Below, piece by piece: positions 8,251 to 17,144 of a stretch of 64,000 bases of DNA. This stretch comes from Flagellimonas_B algarum (lineage in GTDB: Bacteria; Bacteroidota; Bacteroidia; Flavobacteriales; Flavobacteriaceae), in assembly GCF_040513375.1 (NCBI RefSeq), contig NZ_JBEVTG010000001.1:682001-746000 (forward strand), given 5' to 3'. A model generated the notes under the pieces. It did not search any database, was not told where the DNA came from, and saw only the letters and a program-made list of their open reading frames with translations. The position numbers and the translations under genes are program-made. How positions within the stretch are numbered: position 1 is the stretch's first letter; the number at the start of each line of letters is the position of its first letter.

Positions 8251-11200
8251 ATGGAAAAAGCCAAAAAGAACGCAAATAAGGAATTTCGATTGTCTTCATG
8301 GGCCATTGACAACCCATCGGTAATCTACGTGATGATCGCCATTTTCCTGTTCATCGGAATCTCCTCCTACTTTTCAATGCCAAGGGAAGAGTTTCCTGAA
8401 GCGGTTGAGACCAAGATCTATGTGAGTACCATTTATCCGGGCAATACGGCCGAGGATATGGAGCGTTTGATCACCGACCCCCTAGAAGATCGCTTGAAAA
8501 ATGTCAGCAATTTCGTTGAGATGACCTCGACTTCGCAAGAGGATTACTCCATGGTGGTCATTGAATTCGACGAAAGCATTTCGGTCGAAGCGGCCAAACA
8601 GGAAGTTAAAGACGAGGTCGATGGCGAAAAAGCCAGCGAAGACTGGCCCATTTTTAACGGGGCCAAGGTAGAACCGAATGTGTTCGACCTCAACCTTGCC
8701 GAGTCCTTCCCGATCCTCAATGTCAATATCAAGGGTGACTATCCGGTTGAAAAGCTAAAGGAATACGCTGAATTGCTCGAAGACGAAATTGAGAACCTTG
8801 AAGAAATCAAACAGGTCGATATCAGAGGGGCCCAAGACAAAGAGGTGGCCGTAGCGGTAGACATCAATAAGATGATGGCGGCCAAGGTAAACTTCGATGA
8901 TATCATCCAAGCCATCGGCAACGGCAACATGACCATGTCGGCAGGTAACCTGATCACCAGTGGGCAACGTCGCACCATTCGGATCACGGGGGAAATCGAA
9001 GATCCTTCGGAACTCGATGATTTCGTCGTCAAATCGGAAAACGGGGCCATCTATTTGAGGGATATCGCCGAAGTCAGCTTCACCGAAGAAGACAAGACGA
9101 CCTATGCCCGCGAAATGGGTGAGAACGTCGTGATGCTCGATATCAAGAAACGTTCAGGAAAAAACGATGTCGAAGGCGTTAAAAAAATCCGCGAAATCGT
9201 AGCCGAAGCCCAAACCGATTACCTACCGGAAGACCTCAACATCAGTTTTGCCAATGATAGCAGTAGCAGTACACTGAGCCAGGTCGATGACTTGGTGAAC
9301 AACATCATCTTTGGGATCATCTTGGTGGTTACGGTATTGATGTTCTTCCTAGGATTCCGAAACGCCCTATTCGTTGGGTTTGCGATTCCTATGTCGATGT
9401 TCATGTCGTTCATGATCCTTTCAGCACTGGGGTATACCTTGAATACCATGATCCTGTTCGGGTTGATCATGGGTCTGGGTATGCTGGTCGATAACGGGGT
9501 GGTCGTTGTTGAAAACGTCTACCGCCTTATGGAACAAGAAGGCATGTCACGCAAGGAAGCCGCTAAAAAAGGAATCGGCGAAATCGCTATACCGATCATT
9601 ATATCAACGGCGACTACTGTGGCCGCTTTCGTACCGTTAGGCATGTGGCCTGGTATTATGGGTGAGTTTATGATTTACTTCCCCATCACCTTGTCGGTGG
9701 TCCTTGGCTCCTCCTTGTTCGTTGCCATCTTCATGAACTCCATGTTGGTATCGCGTTTTATGGAATTGGGTGAAAAGACCTTGACCGTGAAACAATTGAT
9801 ACGCATTACCTTGATCCTTGGCGGATTCGGACTATTCATTTTCATCGTCGGCGGACCGGTTCGCGGTCTGGGGACCTTGATGATCGTGGTCGCTAGCCAG
9901 TTTTGGGTGTACAAATACTTTTTGAAACCCTGGGCGACCCGTTTTCAAAAACACAGTTTGGTGCGTCTTGAAAACTGGTACGAACGCCGACTGAAGCACG
10001 CTTTGCGCGGACGCAATGTGTATTGGTATTTCGGTTGTACCATCTTGTTGTTGATAGCCGCCTTTATGGCTTTCGGTGTCTCGGTGGGTAGTCAGCGTAC
10101 CAAGTTGGAGTTCTTCCCTGACAATACCCCCAAAGAAATCTATGTATACATCGAATACCCCCAGGGTACCGATATCGATAAAACGAATCTCTTGACGGCA
10201 GCTATTGAAGAACAGGTGTACGAGATCATCAAAGACGAACAGTACATCAAACAAGATGGGGAAAACTTTTTGGTCGATACTGGGGTTTCACAGGTAGGTA
10301 AAGGTGCTGAGAACCCGTTTACCGAAGCCGGTTCAGCCGCTGAGATGCCCCACCGTGGTAAGATTACCTTGTCGATGCAGGAATTCAAGTTCCGAGAAGG
10401 TTTGGATACCGAGAAGCTGCGTTTGCGTATCCAGACCGCACTGGCCAATATCTATCCTGGAGTTATCATTTCAGTGGAAAAAGACGCGGTCGGCCCGCCG
10501 GCCGGGTATCCAGTCAATATCGAATTGGTCGGAAAGAACTACGATACGCTCATTAGCGTCGCCGAGCGGATGAAAAACTATATCAATACCAAGAGTATCG
10601 ATGGTATGGAAGGTCTCAAGGTCGATGTCAATAAAGGCAGCCCTGGTATGCAGGTCACCGTCGACCGCCAAAAAGCTGGGGAACTAGGGGTCTCCGTAGG
10701 TCAGGTTGGCCAGCAATTGCGTCGCTCCTTGTTCGGTGATAAGGCCGGTGTCTATAAAAAGGACGGTGAAGATTATGACATCAATGTCAGGTTTAATGAA
10801 GATCTGAGGTACAATACGAGTGCCCTCTTTAACCAAAACATGATCTTTCGGGATCAGGCTACGGGCCAGATCAAGGAGATACCGATTTCGGCAGTAGCTA
10901 CCCGCAAGAACACTTCGTCTTTCAATGCGATCAAACACATTAATGGAAATCGGGTGGTGACCGTTTATTCTGGGCTAAAACCAGGAGGTAATGCCACGAT
11001 TATCGTGGATCAGATCAAAAAGGAAATGGAGAACTTCAAGGACTTGCCAGCTGGTGTCAAGATCGATTATACCGGTGAGCTTGAAGAACAGGCTAAACAA
11101 CAAGCCTTTTTAATGGGTGCCTTTTTCTCAGGTTTGGGATTGATCATGCTGATCTTGATCTTCCAGTTCGGTGGTATTTCGAAACCAGCCATCATTATGA

Positions 11201-11754
11201 TGGCCATCTTCTTGAGTTTTATTGGGGTCTTCGGGGGCTTGGTCGCCACTGGTTGGCCGTTCGTGATCATGATGACCATGATGGGCATCATCTCATTGGC
11301 CGGGATCGTGGTCAACAATGGGGTGGTACTGCTCGATTATACCCAAATACTGATCGATCGTAAGAAAGTCACCCTGGGTATTTCAGACGAAGAGCTATTG
11401 ACCCGTGAACAAGTGACCGAAAGCATTATCAAAAGTGGTAAAGCCCGTTTGCGCCCTGTTATCTTGACCGCGATAACCACGGTACTCGGATTGATCCCTT
11501 TGGCCACTGGCCTGAACATCAATTTCGTGACCCTCTTTGGTCGCTTCGATCCGCAAATCTATGTCGGAGGTGACAATGTCATTTTCTGGGGACCATTGGC
11601 TTGGACGGTTATTTTCGGATTGATCGTGGCTACCTTCCTCACCTTGATCATCGTACCGGTATTGTTCAATATCGTCTACCGGATCAAAATACGGTTGCGG
11701 GTTTCTGGCAGTAAAGCCAATCAGGCCGAACCGACCATGGATATCGCTGCATAA
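8251..11754 (+). CDS. RND family efflux pump, inner membrane subunit
   Basis: A 1167-residue proton-driven transporter with the two-fold RND layout: a first helix at about 25-45, a large periplasmic porter loop, a helix bundle at about 345-550, a second periplasmic loop and a second helix bundle after about 950. It is about 110 residues longer than AcrB. Much of the extra length lies at about 510-560, where two additional hydrophobic stretches precede the usual amphipathic segment and TM7. The proton-relay region in helix 4 reads LVDNGVVVVENVYR, so Asp414 is kept but the second Asp is Asn415; helix 10 reads VVNNGVVLLDY, with Asn where AcrB has Lys. Substrates are unknown. A strong hairpin terminator follows at 11777. 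Confidence 0.93.
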   Translation: MEKAKKNANKEFRLSSWAIDNPSVIYVMIAIFLFIGISSYFSMPREEFPEAVETKIYVSTIYPGNTAEDMERLITDPLEDRLKNVSNFVEMTSTSQEDYSMVVIEFDESISVEAAKQEVKDEVDGEKASEDWPIFNGAKVEPNVFDLNLAESFPILNVNIKGDYPVEKLKEYAELLEDEIENLEEIKQVDIRGAQDKEVAVAVDINKMMAAKVNFDDIIQAIGNGNMTMSAGNLITSGQRRTIRITGEIEDPSELDDFVVKSENGAIYLRDIAEVSFTEEDKTTYAREMGENVVMLDIKKRSGKNDVEGVKKIREIVAEAQTDYLPEDLNISFANDSSSSTLSQVDDLVNNIIFGIILVVTVLMFFLGFRNALFVGFAIPMSMFMSFMILSALGYTLNTMILFGLIMGLGMLVDNGVVVVENVYRLMEQEGMSRKEAAKKGIGEIAIPIIISTATTVAAFVPLGMWPGIMGEFMIYFPITLSVVLGSSLFVAIFMNSMLVSRFMELGEKTLTVKQLIRITLILGGFGLFIFIVGGPVRGLGTLMIVVASQFWVYKYFLKPWATRFQKHSLVRLENWYERRLKHALRGRNVYWYFGCTILLLIAAFMAFGVSVGSQRTKLEFFPDNTPKEIYVYIEYPQGTDIDKTNLLTAAIEEQVYEIIKDEQYIKQDGENFLVDTGVSQVGKGAENPFTEAGSAAEMPHRGKITLSMQEFKFREGLDTEKLRLRIQTALANIYPGVIISVEKDAVGPPAGYPVNIELVGKNYDTLISVAERMKNYINTKSIDGMEGLKVDVNKGSPGMQVTVDRQKAGELGVSVGQVGQQLRRSLFGDKAGVYKKDGEDYDINVRFNEDLRYNTSALFNQNMIFRDQATGQIKEIPISAVATRKNTSSFNAIKHINGNRVVTVYSGLKPGGNATIIVDQIKKEMENFKDLPAGVKIDYTGELEEQAKQQAFLMGAFFSGLGLIMLILIFQFGGISKPAIIMMAIFLSFIGVFGGLVATGWPFVIMMTMMGIISLAGIVVNNGVVLLDYTQILIDRKKVTLGISDEELLTREQVTESIIKSGKARLRPVILTAITTVLGLIPLATGLNINFVTLFGRFDPQIYVGGDNVIFWGPLAWTVIFGLIVATFLTLIIVPVLFNIVYRIKIRLRVSGSKANQAEPTMDIAA

Positions 11755-11776
11755 ACGCCATTATTTTCAAATAAAA

Positions 11777-11807
11777 AAAGCCCCGCCAATTGGCGGGGCT
11801 TTTGTTT
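11777..11807. terminator. Bidirectional intrinsic terminator after the efflux operon
   Basis: A perfect palindrome at 11777-11804 with a GC-rich core (GCCCCGCC / GGCGGGGC) and A/T runs on both sides. It serves the efflux operon on the plus strand and the MORN-repeat gene on the minus strand. Confidence 0.9.
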
Positions 11808-11829
11808 ACATCCAAAATACTACGATCGA

Positions 11830-12177
11830 TCAGTTGATCGCGACCGATTCGGAAGTATTCCAATTCTTGACGCTTACCATACGGTTATCTTTGAAATCGA
11901 CCTCTTTCAAGACCTCACCTTCCCAAAAAAACCATTTGCCCGAACGTTTTCCTTCGACATACTTGCCCGAAGCGATTTTCGTTCCGACCACATCGTACAT
12001 CAACCATTGTCCGTGTAACTTTCCGTTCAGCACATAACCGGTCTGTGCGATTTGACCATTGTCGTGAAAATAGGTAGCCTTTACCATGTCCCCGACTTTT
12101 TCAAATGTCGGTTCGATTTCTTGCGCCTGGGCAAACATTGAAACCATCACTGCTACTACTAGTATTGCCTTCTTCAT
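11830..12177 (-). CDS. Secreted MORN-repeat (YwqK-like) protein A
   Basis: A 115-residue protein with a Sec signal peptide (about 18 residues, ending AQAQ). Three MORN-like repeats follow: YFHDNGQIAQTGYVLNGKLHG, then GTKIASGKYVEGKRSGKWFFW, then VLKEVDFKDNRMVS. Such repeats are found in the YwqK family; no enzymatic role is known and none is assigned. It is a close relative of the protein at 21194-21553 (shared YFHDNGQI, GKLHG, KYVEGKRSGKWFFW against AYLRGKRTGTWLFW). Both genes have the same promoter core. The name 'antitoxin' often given to YwqK relatives is not supported here, because no toxin gene is next to it. Confidence 0.8.
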   Translation of the reverse strand: MKKAILVVAVMVSMFAQAQEIEPTFEKVGDMVKATYFHDNGQIAQTGYVLNGKLHGQWLMYDVVGTKIASGKYVEGKRSGKWFFWEGEVLKEVDFKDNRMVSVKNWNTSESVAIN

Positions 12178-12219
12178 TGTATATGGGTTTAAAGTTTCTA
12201 TTCTATAACATTAACGTTA

Positions 12220-12227
12220 CAAAGTTA
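12220..12227 (-). promoter_or_regulatory. -7 promoter element TAACTTTG of MORN gene A
   Basis: Matches TANNTTTG on the minus strand, 42 bases upstream of the ATG. The longer core TAACTTTGTAAC is repeated exactly upstream of the paralogue at 21553. Confidence 0.6.
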
Positions 12228-12424
12228 TGTTTTATTTTACTTTTAAAAAACATTTACATAACATTAAATTTACATTAGAATTATTACTCACTGTTTTTCA
12301 ATGCTTTACAAAATTTAAAATTGATGGAAAGCGACAGGTAAAATGTATGAACGGTATCGAATATCCCGTGAACGGTAATTCGTGTTTGACCAAAAATCAT
12401 TTGAAGTAGCCCGTTTTAACTCAT

Positions 12425-12432
12425 TACCTTTG
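12425..12432 (+). promoter_or_regulatory. -7 promoter element TACCTTTG of aspS
   Basis: Matches TANNTTTG, 18 bases before the aspS ATG at 12451, giving a very short leader with no evident ribosome binding site. Confidence 0.6.
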
Positions 12433-12450
12433 CACATCTAATTTGTTGCC

Positions 12451-14199
12451 ATGTACAGAAGTCATAGCTGCGGAGAGCTGCGCTCAGCACATATTTCGGA
12501 AAGCGTACAACTGAGTGGGTGGGTCCACAAGATCAGGGACAAAGGATTTGTCGTCTGGGTCGATCTTCGCGATCGATACGGTCTGACCCAATTGGTATTC
12601 GATCAAGATCGAACGGCTTCCGAACTGATGGAAAAGGCTCGCGGGCTAGGTCGTGAAACCGTTGTCAAGGTCGAAGGCACCGTCATCGAACGGGCCTCGA
12701 AAAACCCTAATCTGCCTACGGGCAGCATCGAGTTGTTGGTCACCCGATTGGAGGTCCTCAACGAATCGCTCTTACCTCCATTTACCATCGAAGATGAAAC
12801 GGATGGGGGCGATGACCTTCGAATGAAATACCGCTACCTTGATATTCGTCGGAATCCCGTAAAGGACAACCTTATTTTTCGCCATAAAGTATCGATGGAG
12901 GTCCGTAATTATTTGACCGACCAAGGATTTGTCGACGTTGAAACCCCCTATTTAATCAAATCGACCCCAGAAGGGGCCCGTGACTTCTTGGTGCCCAGTA
13001 GGATGAACGAAGGACAATTCTATGCCCTTCCCCAATCACCACAGACGTTCAAACAACTCTTGATGGTCGGTGGCCTCGACAAGTATTTCCAGATCGTTAA
13101 GTGCTTTCGCGATGAAGACCTCAGGGCCGACCGGCAACCCGAATTCACCCAGATCGATTGTGAAATGGCTTTTGTGACCCAAGAAGATGTTTTGAACACT
13201 TTCGAAGGTTTGACCAAACATTTGCTTAAGGAAATCAAAGGGGTCAATGTCGAAGCATTTCCTCGCATGACCTATGATGAGGCCATGCAGCGTTATGGCA
13301 ATGACAAGCCCGATATCCGATTCGGAATGGAATTCGGTGAGCTGAACCCCGTTGCCCAACACAAAGATTTTAATGTATTCAATAGTGCCGAACTGGTGGT
13401 CGGCATCGCCGTTCCGGGCGGAGCCACCTATACCCGAAAGGAAATCGACAAATTGATCGATTGGGTAAAACGCCCTCAGGTCGGGGCCAAAGGAATGGTC
13501 TACGTCAAATGCAACGAGGACGGAAGCTATAAGTCTTCGGTCGATAAGTTCTATGATCAAGAAGACCTTGCCCAATGGGCCAAGGCCACAGGCGCCGGGT
13601 CGGGCGATTTGATATTGGTGCTTTCAGGGCCAGCCAACAGCACCCGAAGCCAACTGAGTGCACTGCGCATGGAGTTGGCCGAACGCATGGGCCTTCGCAA
13701 ACCGGACGAATTCGCCCCCCTATGGGTCATCGATTTTCCATTGCTTGAATTGGACGAGGAAACCGGCACCTATCACGCCATGCACCACCCCTTTACCTCT
13801 CCCAAACCCGGACAGTTGGAGTTGTTGGAAACCGCACCCGGCCAAGTGAAGGCAAACGCCTACGATTTGGTTTTGAACGGCAACGAGATCGGTGGCGGAT
13901 CGATTCGTATCCACGATAAGGAAACCCAAGCGATCATGTTCAAGCATTTAGGGTTTACCCCTGAAGAAGCCAAGGCGCAATTCGGATTCTTGATGGACGC
14001 CTTCCAATATGGGGCGCCACCACACGGAGGTATCGCCTTCGGTCTGGATCGCTTGGTCGCGATCTTGGGTGGGCAGGAGACCATTCGCGATTTTATTGCC
14101 TTTCCGAAGAACAATAGTGGTCGTGATGTCATGATCGATGCCCCTGCGGATATCGACGATGCACAGCTTAAAGAGCTTCATCTTAAATTTAATCGCTAA
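12451..14199 (+). CDS. aspS: Aspartate--tRNA ligase
   Basis: A 582-residue class II synthetase that charges tRNA-Asp. An N-terminal OB-fold anticodon-binding domain spans about 1-105 (LSGWVHKIRDKGFVVWVDLRD). Class II motif 2 is at 219-235 (FRDEDLRADRQPEFTQ), a bacterial-type GAD insertion lies at about 290-420, and motif 3 (GIAFGLDRLVAIL) is near the C-terminus. The insertion and the length identify the bacterial type. Whether it also charges tRNA-Asn cannot be decided from the sequence alone. The ClC gene starts 48 bases downstream on the same strand. Confidence 0.97.
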   Translation: MYRSHSCGELRSAHISESVQLSGWVHKIRDKGFVVWVDLRDRYGLTQLVFDQDRTASELMEKARGLGRETVVKVEGTVIERASKNPNLPTGSIELLVTRLEVLNESLLPPFTIEDETDGGDDLRMKYRYLDIRRNPVKDNLIFRHKVSMEVRNYLTDQGFVDVETPYLIKSTPEGARDFLVPSRMNEGQFYALPQSPQTFKQLLMVGGLDKYFQIVKCFRDEDLRADRQPEFTQIDCEMAFVTQEDVLNTFEGLTKHLLKEIKGVNVEAFPRMTYDEAMQRYGNDKPDIRFGMEFGELNPVAQHKDFNVFNSAELVVGIAVPGGATYTRKEIDKLIDWVKRPQVGAKGMVYVKCNEDGSYKSSVDKFYDQEDLAQWAKATGAGSGDLILVLSGPANSTRSQLSALRMELAERMGLRKPDEFAPLWVIDFPLLELDEETGTYHAMHHPFTSPKPGQLELLETAPGQVKANAYDLVLNGNEIGGGSIRIHDKETQAIMFKHLGFTPEEAKAQFGFLMDAFQYGAPPHGGIAFGLDRLVAILGGQETIRDFIAFPKNNSGRDVMIDAPADIDDAQLKELHLKFNR

Positions 14200-14247
14200 G
14201 GGGGTAACGTTCGGATTTTTAATACTTTTATTAAGAATCAGACCTGA

Positions 14248-16029
14248 ATGGGCAAATCGAACAATTGGCTGACCCGGTTTTTGAAATGGCGCTACAAGCA
14301 TATTTCGAACAAGACCTTCGTACAACTAATGAGTCTTTTGGTCGGTTTCTTGGCCGGATTGGTCGCCGTTACCCTAAAAAACGTCACCTATTTCATTCAG
14401 GCCCTGCTCAAAGCGGGAATCGTTTTTTCTGAAAACCAATTGTATTTCGGACTACCTGTCATCGGTCTTACCCTAGTATACCTTTATGTGAAATTCGTTC
14501 ATAAACAACCCCTGGGCCATGCGGTATCATCGATCCTTTTTTCCCTTTCGAAAAACAAGGGGGTATTGGCATTGAAGAAAATCTACGCCCCCTTGATCAC
14601 GGCGCCATTAACCGTCGGTTTTGGAGGTTCGGTCGGTCTATTGGGGCCCGCTGTCGAATCGGGATCCGCCCTGAGTTCGAATTTGGGGCGGTTGTTCCAT
14701 ATTGACGCCAAAACCCGATCCTTACTCATGGCCTGCGCTTCGGCCGGCGCCATCGCCTCCATCTTCCAATCACCGATCGCCGCCATCATTTTTGCTGTCG
14801 AGGTATTCAGTTTGGACCTTACCATGCTTTCGGTCTTACCCTTGTTGTTGGCTTCCATCGCAGGGGTGCTTACCTCCTACTTCTTTTTGGGTAATGAAAT
14901 TTTATTCAGCTTTTCGCTTAACGAAGGTTTTCAACTCAACGACACGCTCTTCTATGTATTGCTCGGTGGGGGTACCGCCTTGGCCTCCATATACTTTACC
15001 AAAATGTATTTCGGCATCCTTTCCATATTCAAGCGATGGCGCAGTCCGAAATACAAACTGCTGTTCGGGGGGATCGCCATTGGAATCATGTTGTATTTGA
15101 TCCCACCACTGTATGGTGAAGGTTTCGCCTTTATCAACAACTTGCTTGATGGCGACCATATCAAGGCGCTAGGCCGAACCCCGTTCGACGCCTATTTGGA
15201 AAACATCTGGGTGGTCATTCTCTTGTTGTTCGGCATCACCATTTTCAAGGCGATCGCCATGACCACGACCTTCGCCGCAGGGGGTGCGGGAGGGATTTTC
15301 ATCCCTACCATGGTGATGGGTAGTGCCTTGGGCAATGTGGTTGCCAAGGTCATCAACAACCTTGGTCTGGGTTTTGAGGTTTCGGAAAGCAACTTCACTT
15401 TGATCGGTATGGCGGGACTTATCGCCGGGGTGATCCACGCGCCCTTGACCGCGATTTTCCTCATTGCCGAAATCACAGGTGGCTACGAATTGTTCGTTCC
15501 ATTGATGATCACCGCGTCCATATCGTACCTCGTGACCAAAAACACCTTGGACTATAACATCTATACCAAAGAACTGGCCCAACAAGGGGCCCTGTTGACC
15601 CATAACAAAGACCAAACGGTATTGACCTTGATGGAATTGGACGAGGTCATCGAAACCAATTTCAAAACGGTACGCCCAGAAATGGCATTGGGTGAAATGC
15701 TCAAGGGATCCGTGTCAAAATCGACCCGCAACCTTTTCCCCGTTTTGGATGGTGAGGGTAAGTTGATGGGGATCATCTTGCTTGATGATATCCGTGAATT
15801 CATGTTCGATGCCACCTTATACGAAACCATATTCGTCAAAGATTTGATGCATGCACCTCCCGAACATATCTTTTATGGTAAGGATGCGATGAAACAGGTC
15901 ATGCAGAAATTCCAGGATAGCGGTGCTTGGAACCTTCCGGTCATCAAGGAGGGCAAATATGCCGGTTTCGTTTCCAAATCCAAATTACTCACCGCGTACC
16001 GAAGAAAACTGATCAATTATACCAGATGA
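14248..16029 (+). CDS. ClC-family chloride channel with C-terminal CBS domains
   Basis: A 593-residue membrane protein: a ClC core of about 440 residues, then a tandem CBS pair at about 465-590 (LFPVLDGEGKLMGIILLDDIRE; NLPVIKEGKYAGFVSKSKLL). The conserved GGAGGIFIPTMVMG loop is present. The selectivity-filter loop reads GSVGLLGPAVESG, with Leu132 where ClC proteins usually carry the gating glutamate. The internal glutamate of the H+/Cl- antiporters is replaced as well (FAVEVFS, like the FSIEVTS of animal channels). This argues for a passive anion channel rather than an antiporter; that is inference. The CBS pair may bind a nucleotide. The next gene overlaps its stop as ATGA. Confidence 0.88.
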   Translation: MGKSNNWLTRFLKWRYKHISNKTFVQLMSLLVGFLAGLVAVTLKNVTYFIQALLKAGIVFSENQLYFGLPVIGLTLVYLYVKFVHKQPLGHAVSSILFSLSKNKGVLALKKIYAPLITAPLTVGFGGSVGLLGPAVESGSALSSNLGRLFHIDAKTRSLLMACASAGAIASIFQSPIAAIIFAVEVFSLDLTMLSVLPLLLASIAGVLTSYFFLGNEILFSFSLNEGFQLNDTLFYVLLGGGTALASIYFTKMYFGILSIFKRWRSPKYKLLFGGIAIGIMLYLIPPLYGEGFAFINNLLDGDHIKALGRTPFDAYLENIWVVILLLFGITIFKAIAMTTTFAAGGAGGIFIPTMVMGSALGNVVAKVINNLGLGFEVSESNFTLIGMAGLIAGVIHAPLTAIFLIAEITGGYELFVPLMITASISYLVTKNTLDYNIYTKELAQQGALLTHNKDQTVLTLMELDEVIETNFKTVRPEMALGEMLKGSVSKSTRNLFPVLDGEGKLMGIILLDDIREFMFDATLYETIFVKDLMHAPPEHIFYGKDAMKQVMQKFQDSGAWNLPVIKEGKYAGFVSKSKLLTAYRRKLINYTR

Positions 16030-16286
16030 TGAAATTGAAATACCTAATCGTACTTATTGTCTTAGCTTCTTTTGGCGCTATCATCTACGGGTTCAATCTT
16101 GATGAGTCAGAGGTCGAAACGGCGAATAAATGCATCGGTTTCGGTACCATTGGGCTTTTTTTCGTGGCCATGCCCCTTTTTTTGTTCAAGGAAAGCAAAG
16201 GGAAAAAAATGAAAGATTACATGCTTACGAAGGAAAATATTGAAAAAATGCAAATGAAAAACGGCGAAAAAACTGATAATCAATAA
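16026..16286 (+). CDS. Small two-helix membrane protein coupled to ClC gene
   Basis: An 86-residue protein whose ATG overlaps the ClC stop codon, so translation is probably coupled. It has two hydrophobic segments, about 5-22 (YLIVLIVLASFGAIIYGF) and about 40-58 (GFGTIGLFFVAMPLFLF), then a basic tail with KENIEKMQMKNGEK. No known family is recognised. The longer reading from 15927 would lie inside the ClC gene and is rejected. The coupling suggests a partner or regulator of the channel, but this is only positional. Confidence 0.65.
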   Translation: MMKLKYLIVLIVLASFGAIIYGFNLDESEVETANKCIGFGTIGLFFVAMPLFLFKESKGKKMKDYMLTKENIEKMQMKNGEKTDNQ

Positions 16287-16367
16287 TTTTCAAGAGAATT
16301 CATAGCATATTCGAACCAGTGAAAGTTAAAAAACCTACCTTCGCACTTTAACATTTATCACATTTTA

Positions 16368-16562
16368 ATGACTGGCACAGTAAAATTTTTTAATGATTCC
16401 AAAGGATATGGTTTCATTACCAACGATGACACCGGTAAAGACATCTTCGTTCATGTCACCGCATTGAACGGGGTCGAACTGAACGAAGGCGACAAAGTAG
16501 AATACCAAGAAGAAGAAGGAAGAAAAGGAGTGGTTGCTGCACAAGTGCAGGTAATCAGCTAA
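16368..16562 (+). CDS. Cold-shock domain protein (CspA family)
   Basis: A 64-residue single cold-shock domain with both nucleic-acid binding motifs: RNP1 KGYGFI at about 13-18 and RNP2 DIFVHVT at about 26-32. It binds single-stranded RNA and DNA and melts RNA structures. Its A/T-rich leader contains TACCTTCG (16336-16343), a near match to the -7 motif, and a hairpin terminator follows. Confidence 0.93.
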   Translation: MTGTVKFFNDSKGYGFITNDDTGKDIFVHVTALNGVELNEGDKVEYQEEEGRKGVVAAQVQVIS

Positions 16563-16587
16563 ATATATAGTATTCTTTACGATTGTG

Positions 16588-16616
16588 AACCCTGACCTAT
16601 TGGTCGGGGTTTTTTA
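16588..16616 (+). terminator. Intrinsic terminator after the cold-shock gene
   Basis: Stem AACCCTGACC / GGTCGGGGTT (one G-T pair) with loop TATT, followed by six or more T. Confidence 0.85.
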
Positions 16617-16633
16617 TGCGCTAAGGTTTCCGC

Positions 16634-17083
16634 TCAATTTAAATTCCTGCGTTGGATGAAAAAGCGCTTCAAGAGCTCGGATGCTTCGGCTTCCATCACC
16701 CCGCTCACGACTTCGGTCTTTGGGTGTAGACTTGTGCCCATAACGTTGTACCCACGTTCAAGGTCGGAAGCAGCATAGACGATTTTTGAAATTTGAGTCC
16801 AGTACAAGGCTCCCGCACACATTTGACAGGGCTCAAGGGTAACATATAGCGTACAACCCTTGAGGTACTTGCCCCCCAAAAAATTGGAGGCCGCCGTAAT
16901 GGCTTGCATTTCGGCATGGGCAGTGACATCGTGCAGTTGCTCGGTCAAGTTATGGGCCTTACCGATGATCCGGTTTTTGACCACCACTACGGCCCCCACC
17001 GGAACTTCGCCCAATGCAAAAGCGGTCTCGGCCTCTTGCAAGGCCTTTTTCATAAAATAGGTATCGTCGAACGGATTCACCAT
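16634..17083 (-). CDS. tadA: tRNA-specific adenosine deaminase
   Basis: A 149-residue zinc deaminase that converts the wobble adenosine of tRNA-Arg(ACG) to inosine. The active-site motif is THAEMQAI (zinc His and catalytic Glu), followed by PCQMCAGAL (two zinc Cys). The start at 17083 is preferred: the longer reading begins with a TTG inside the promoter motif TAGTTTTG. It is divergent from dxs, with only 61 bases between the start codons. Confidence 0.93.
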   Translation of the reverse strand: MVNPFDDTYFMKKALQEAETAFALGEVPVGAVVVVKNRIIGKAHNLTEQLHDVTAHAEMQAITAASNFLGGKYLKGCTLYVTLEPCQMCAGALYWTQISKIVYAASDLERGYNVMGTSLHPKTEVVSGVMEAEASELLKRFFIQRRNLN

Positions 17084-17098
17084 AAGCAAAACAAAGTG

Positions 17099-17106
17099 CA
17101 AAACTA
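17099..17106 (-). promoter_or_regulatory. -7 promoter element TAGTTTTG of tadA
   Basis: Matches TANNTTTG on the minus strand, 15 bases before the tadA ATG at 17083. Confidence 0.55.
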
Positions 17107-17132
17107 CGAATCAGAATCCAATGGCGATTCGG

Positions 17133-17140
17133 TATTTTTG
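17133..17140 (+). promoter_or_regulatory. -7 promoter element TATTTTTG of dxs
   Basis: Matches TANNTTTG and ends 4 bases before the dxs ATG at 17145, the same spacing as at crtY. It predicts a leaderless transcript. Confidence 0.55.
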
Positions 17141-17144
17141 AAGA

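Noticed and set aside
11830..12177. Calling the MORN protein an antitoxin of a toxin-antitoxin pair
   Set aside because: The YwqK name is applied by similarity only; the protein is secreted and no toxin gene lies beside either copy.
12227..12409. Plus-strand 60-codon frame upstream of aspS
   Set aside because: It lies in A/T-rich intergenic DNA that holds two promoters, and the translation is low in complexity without a signal or domain.
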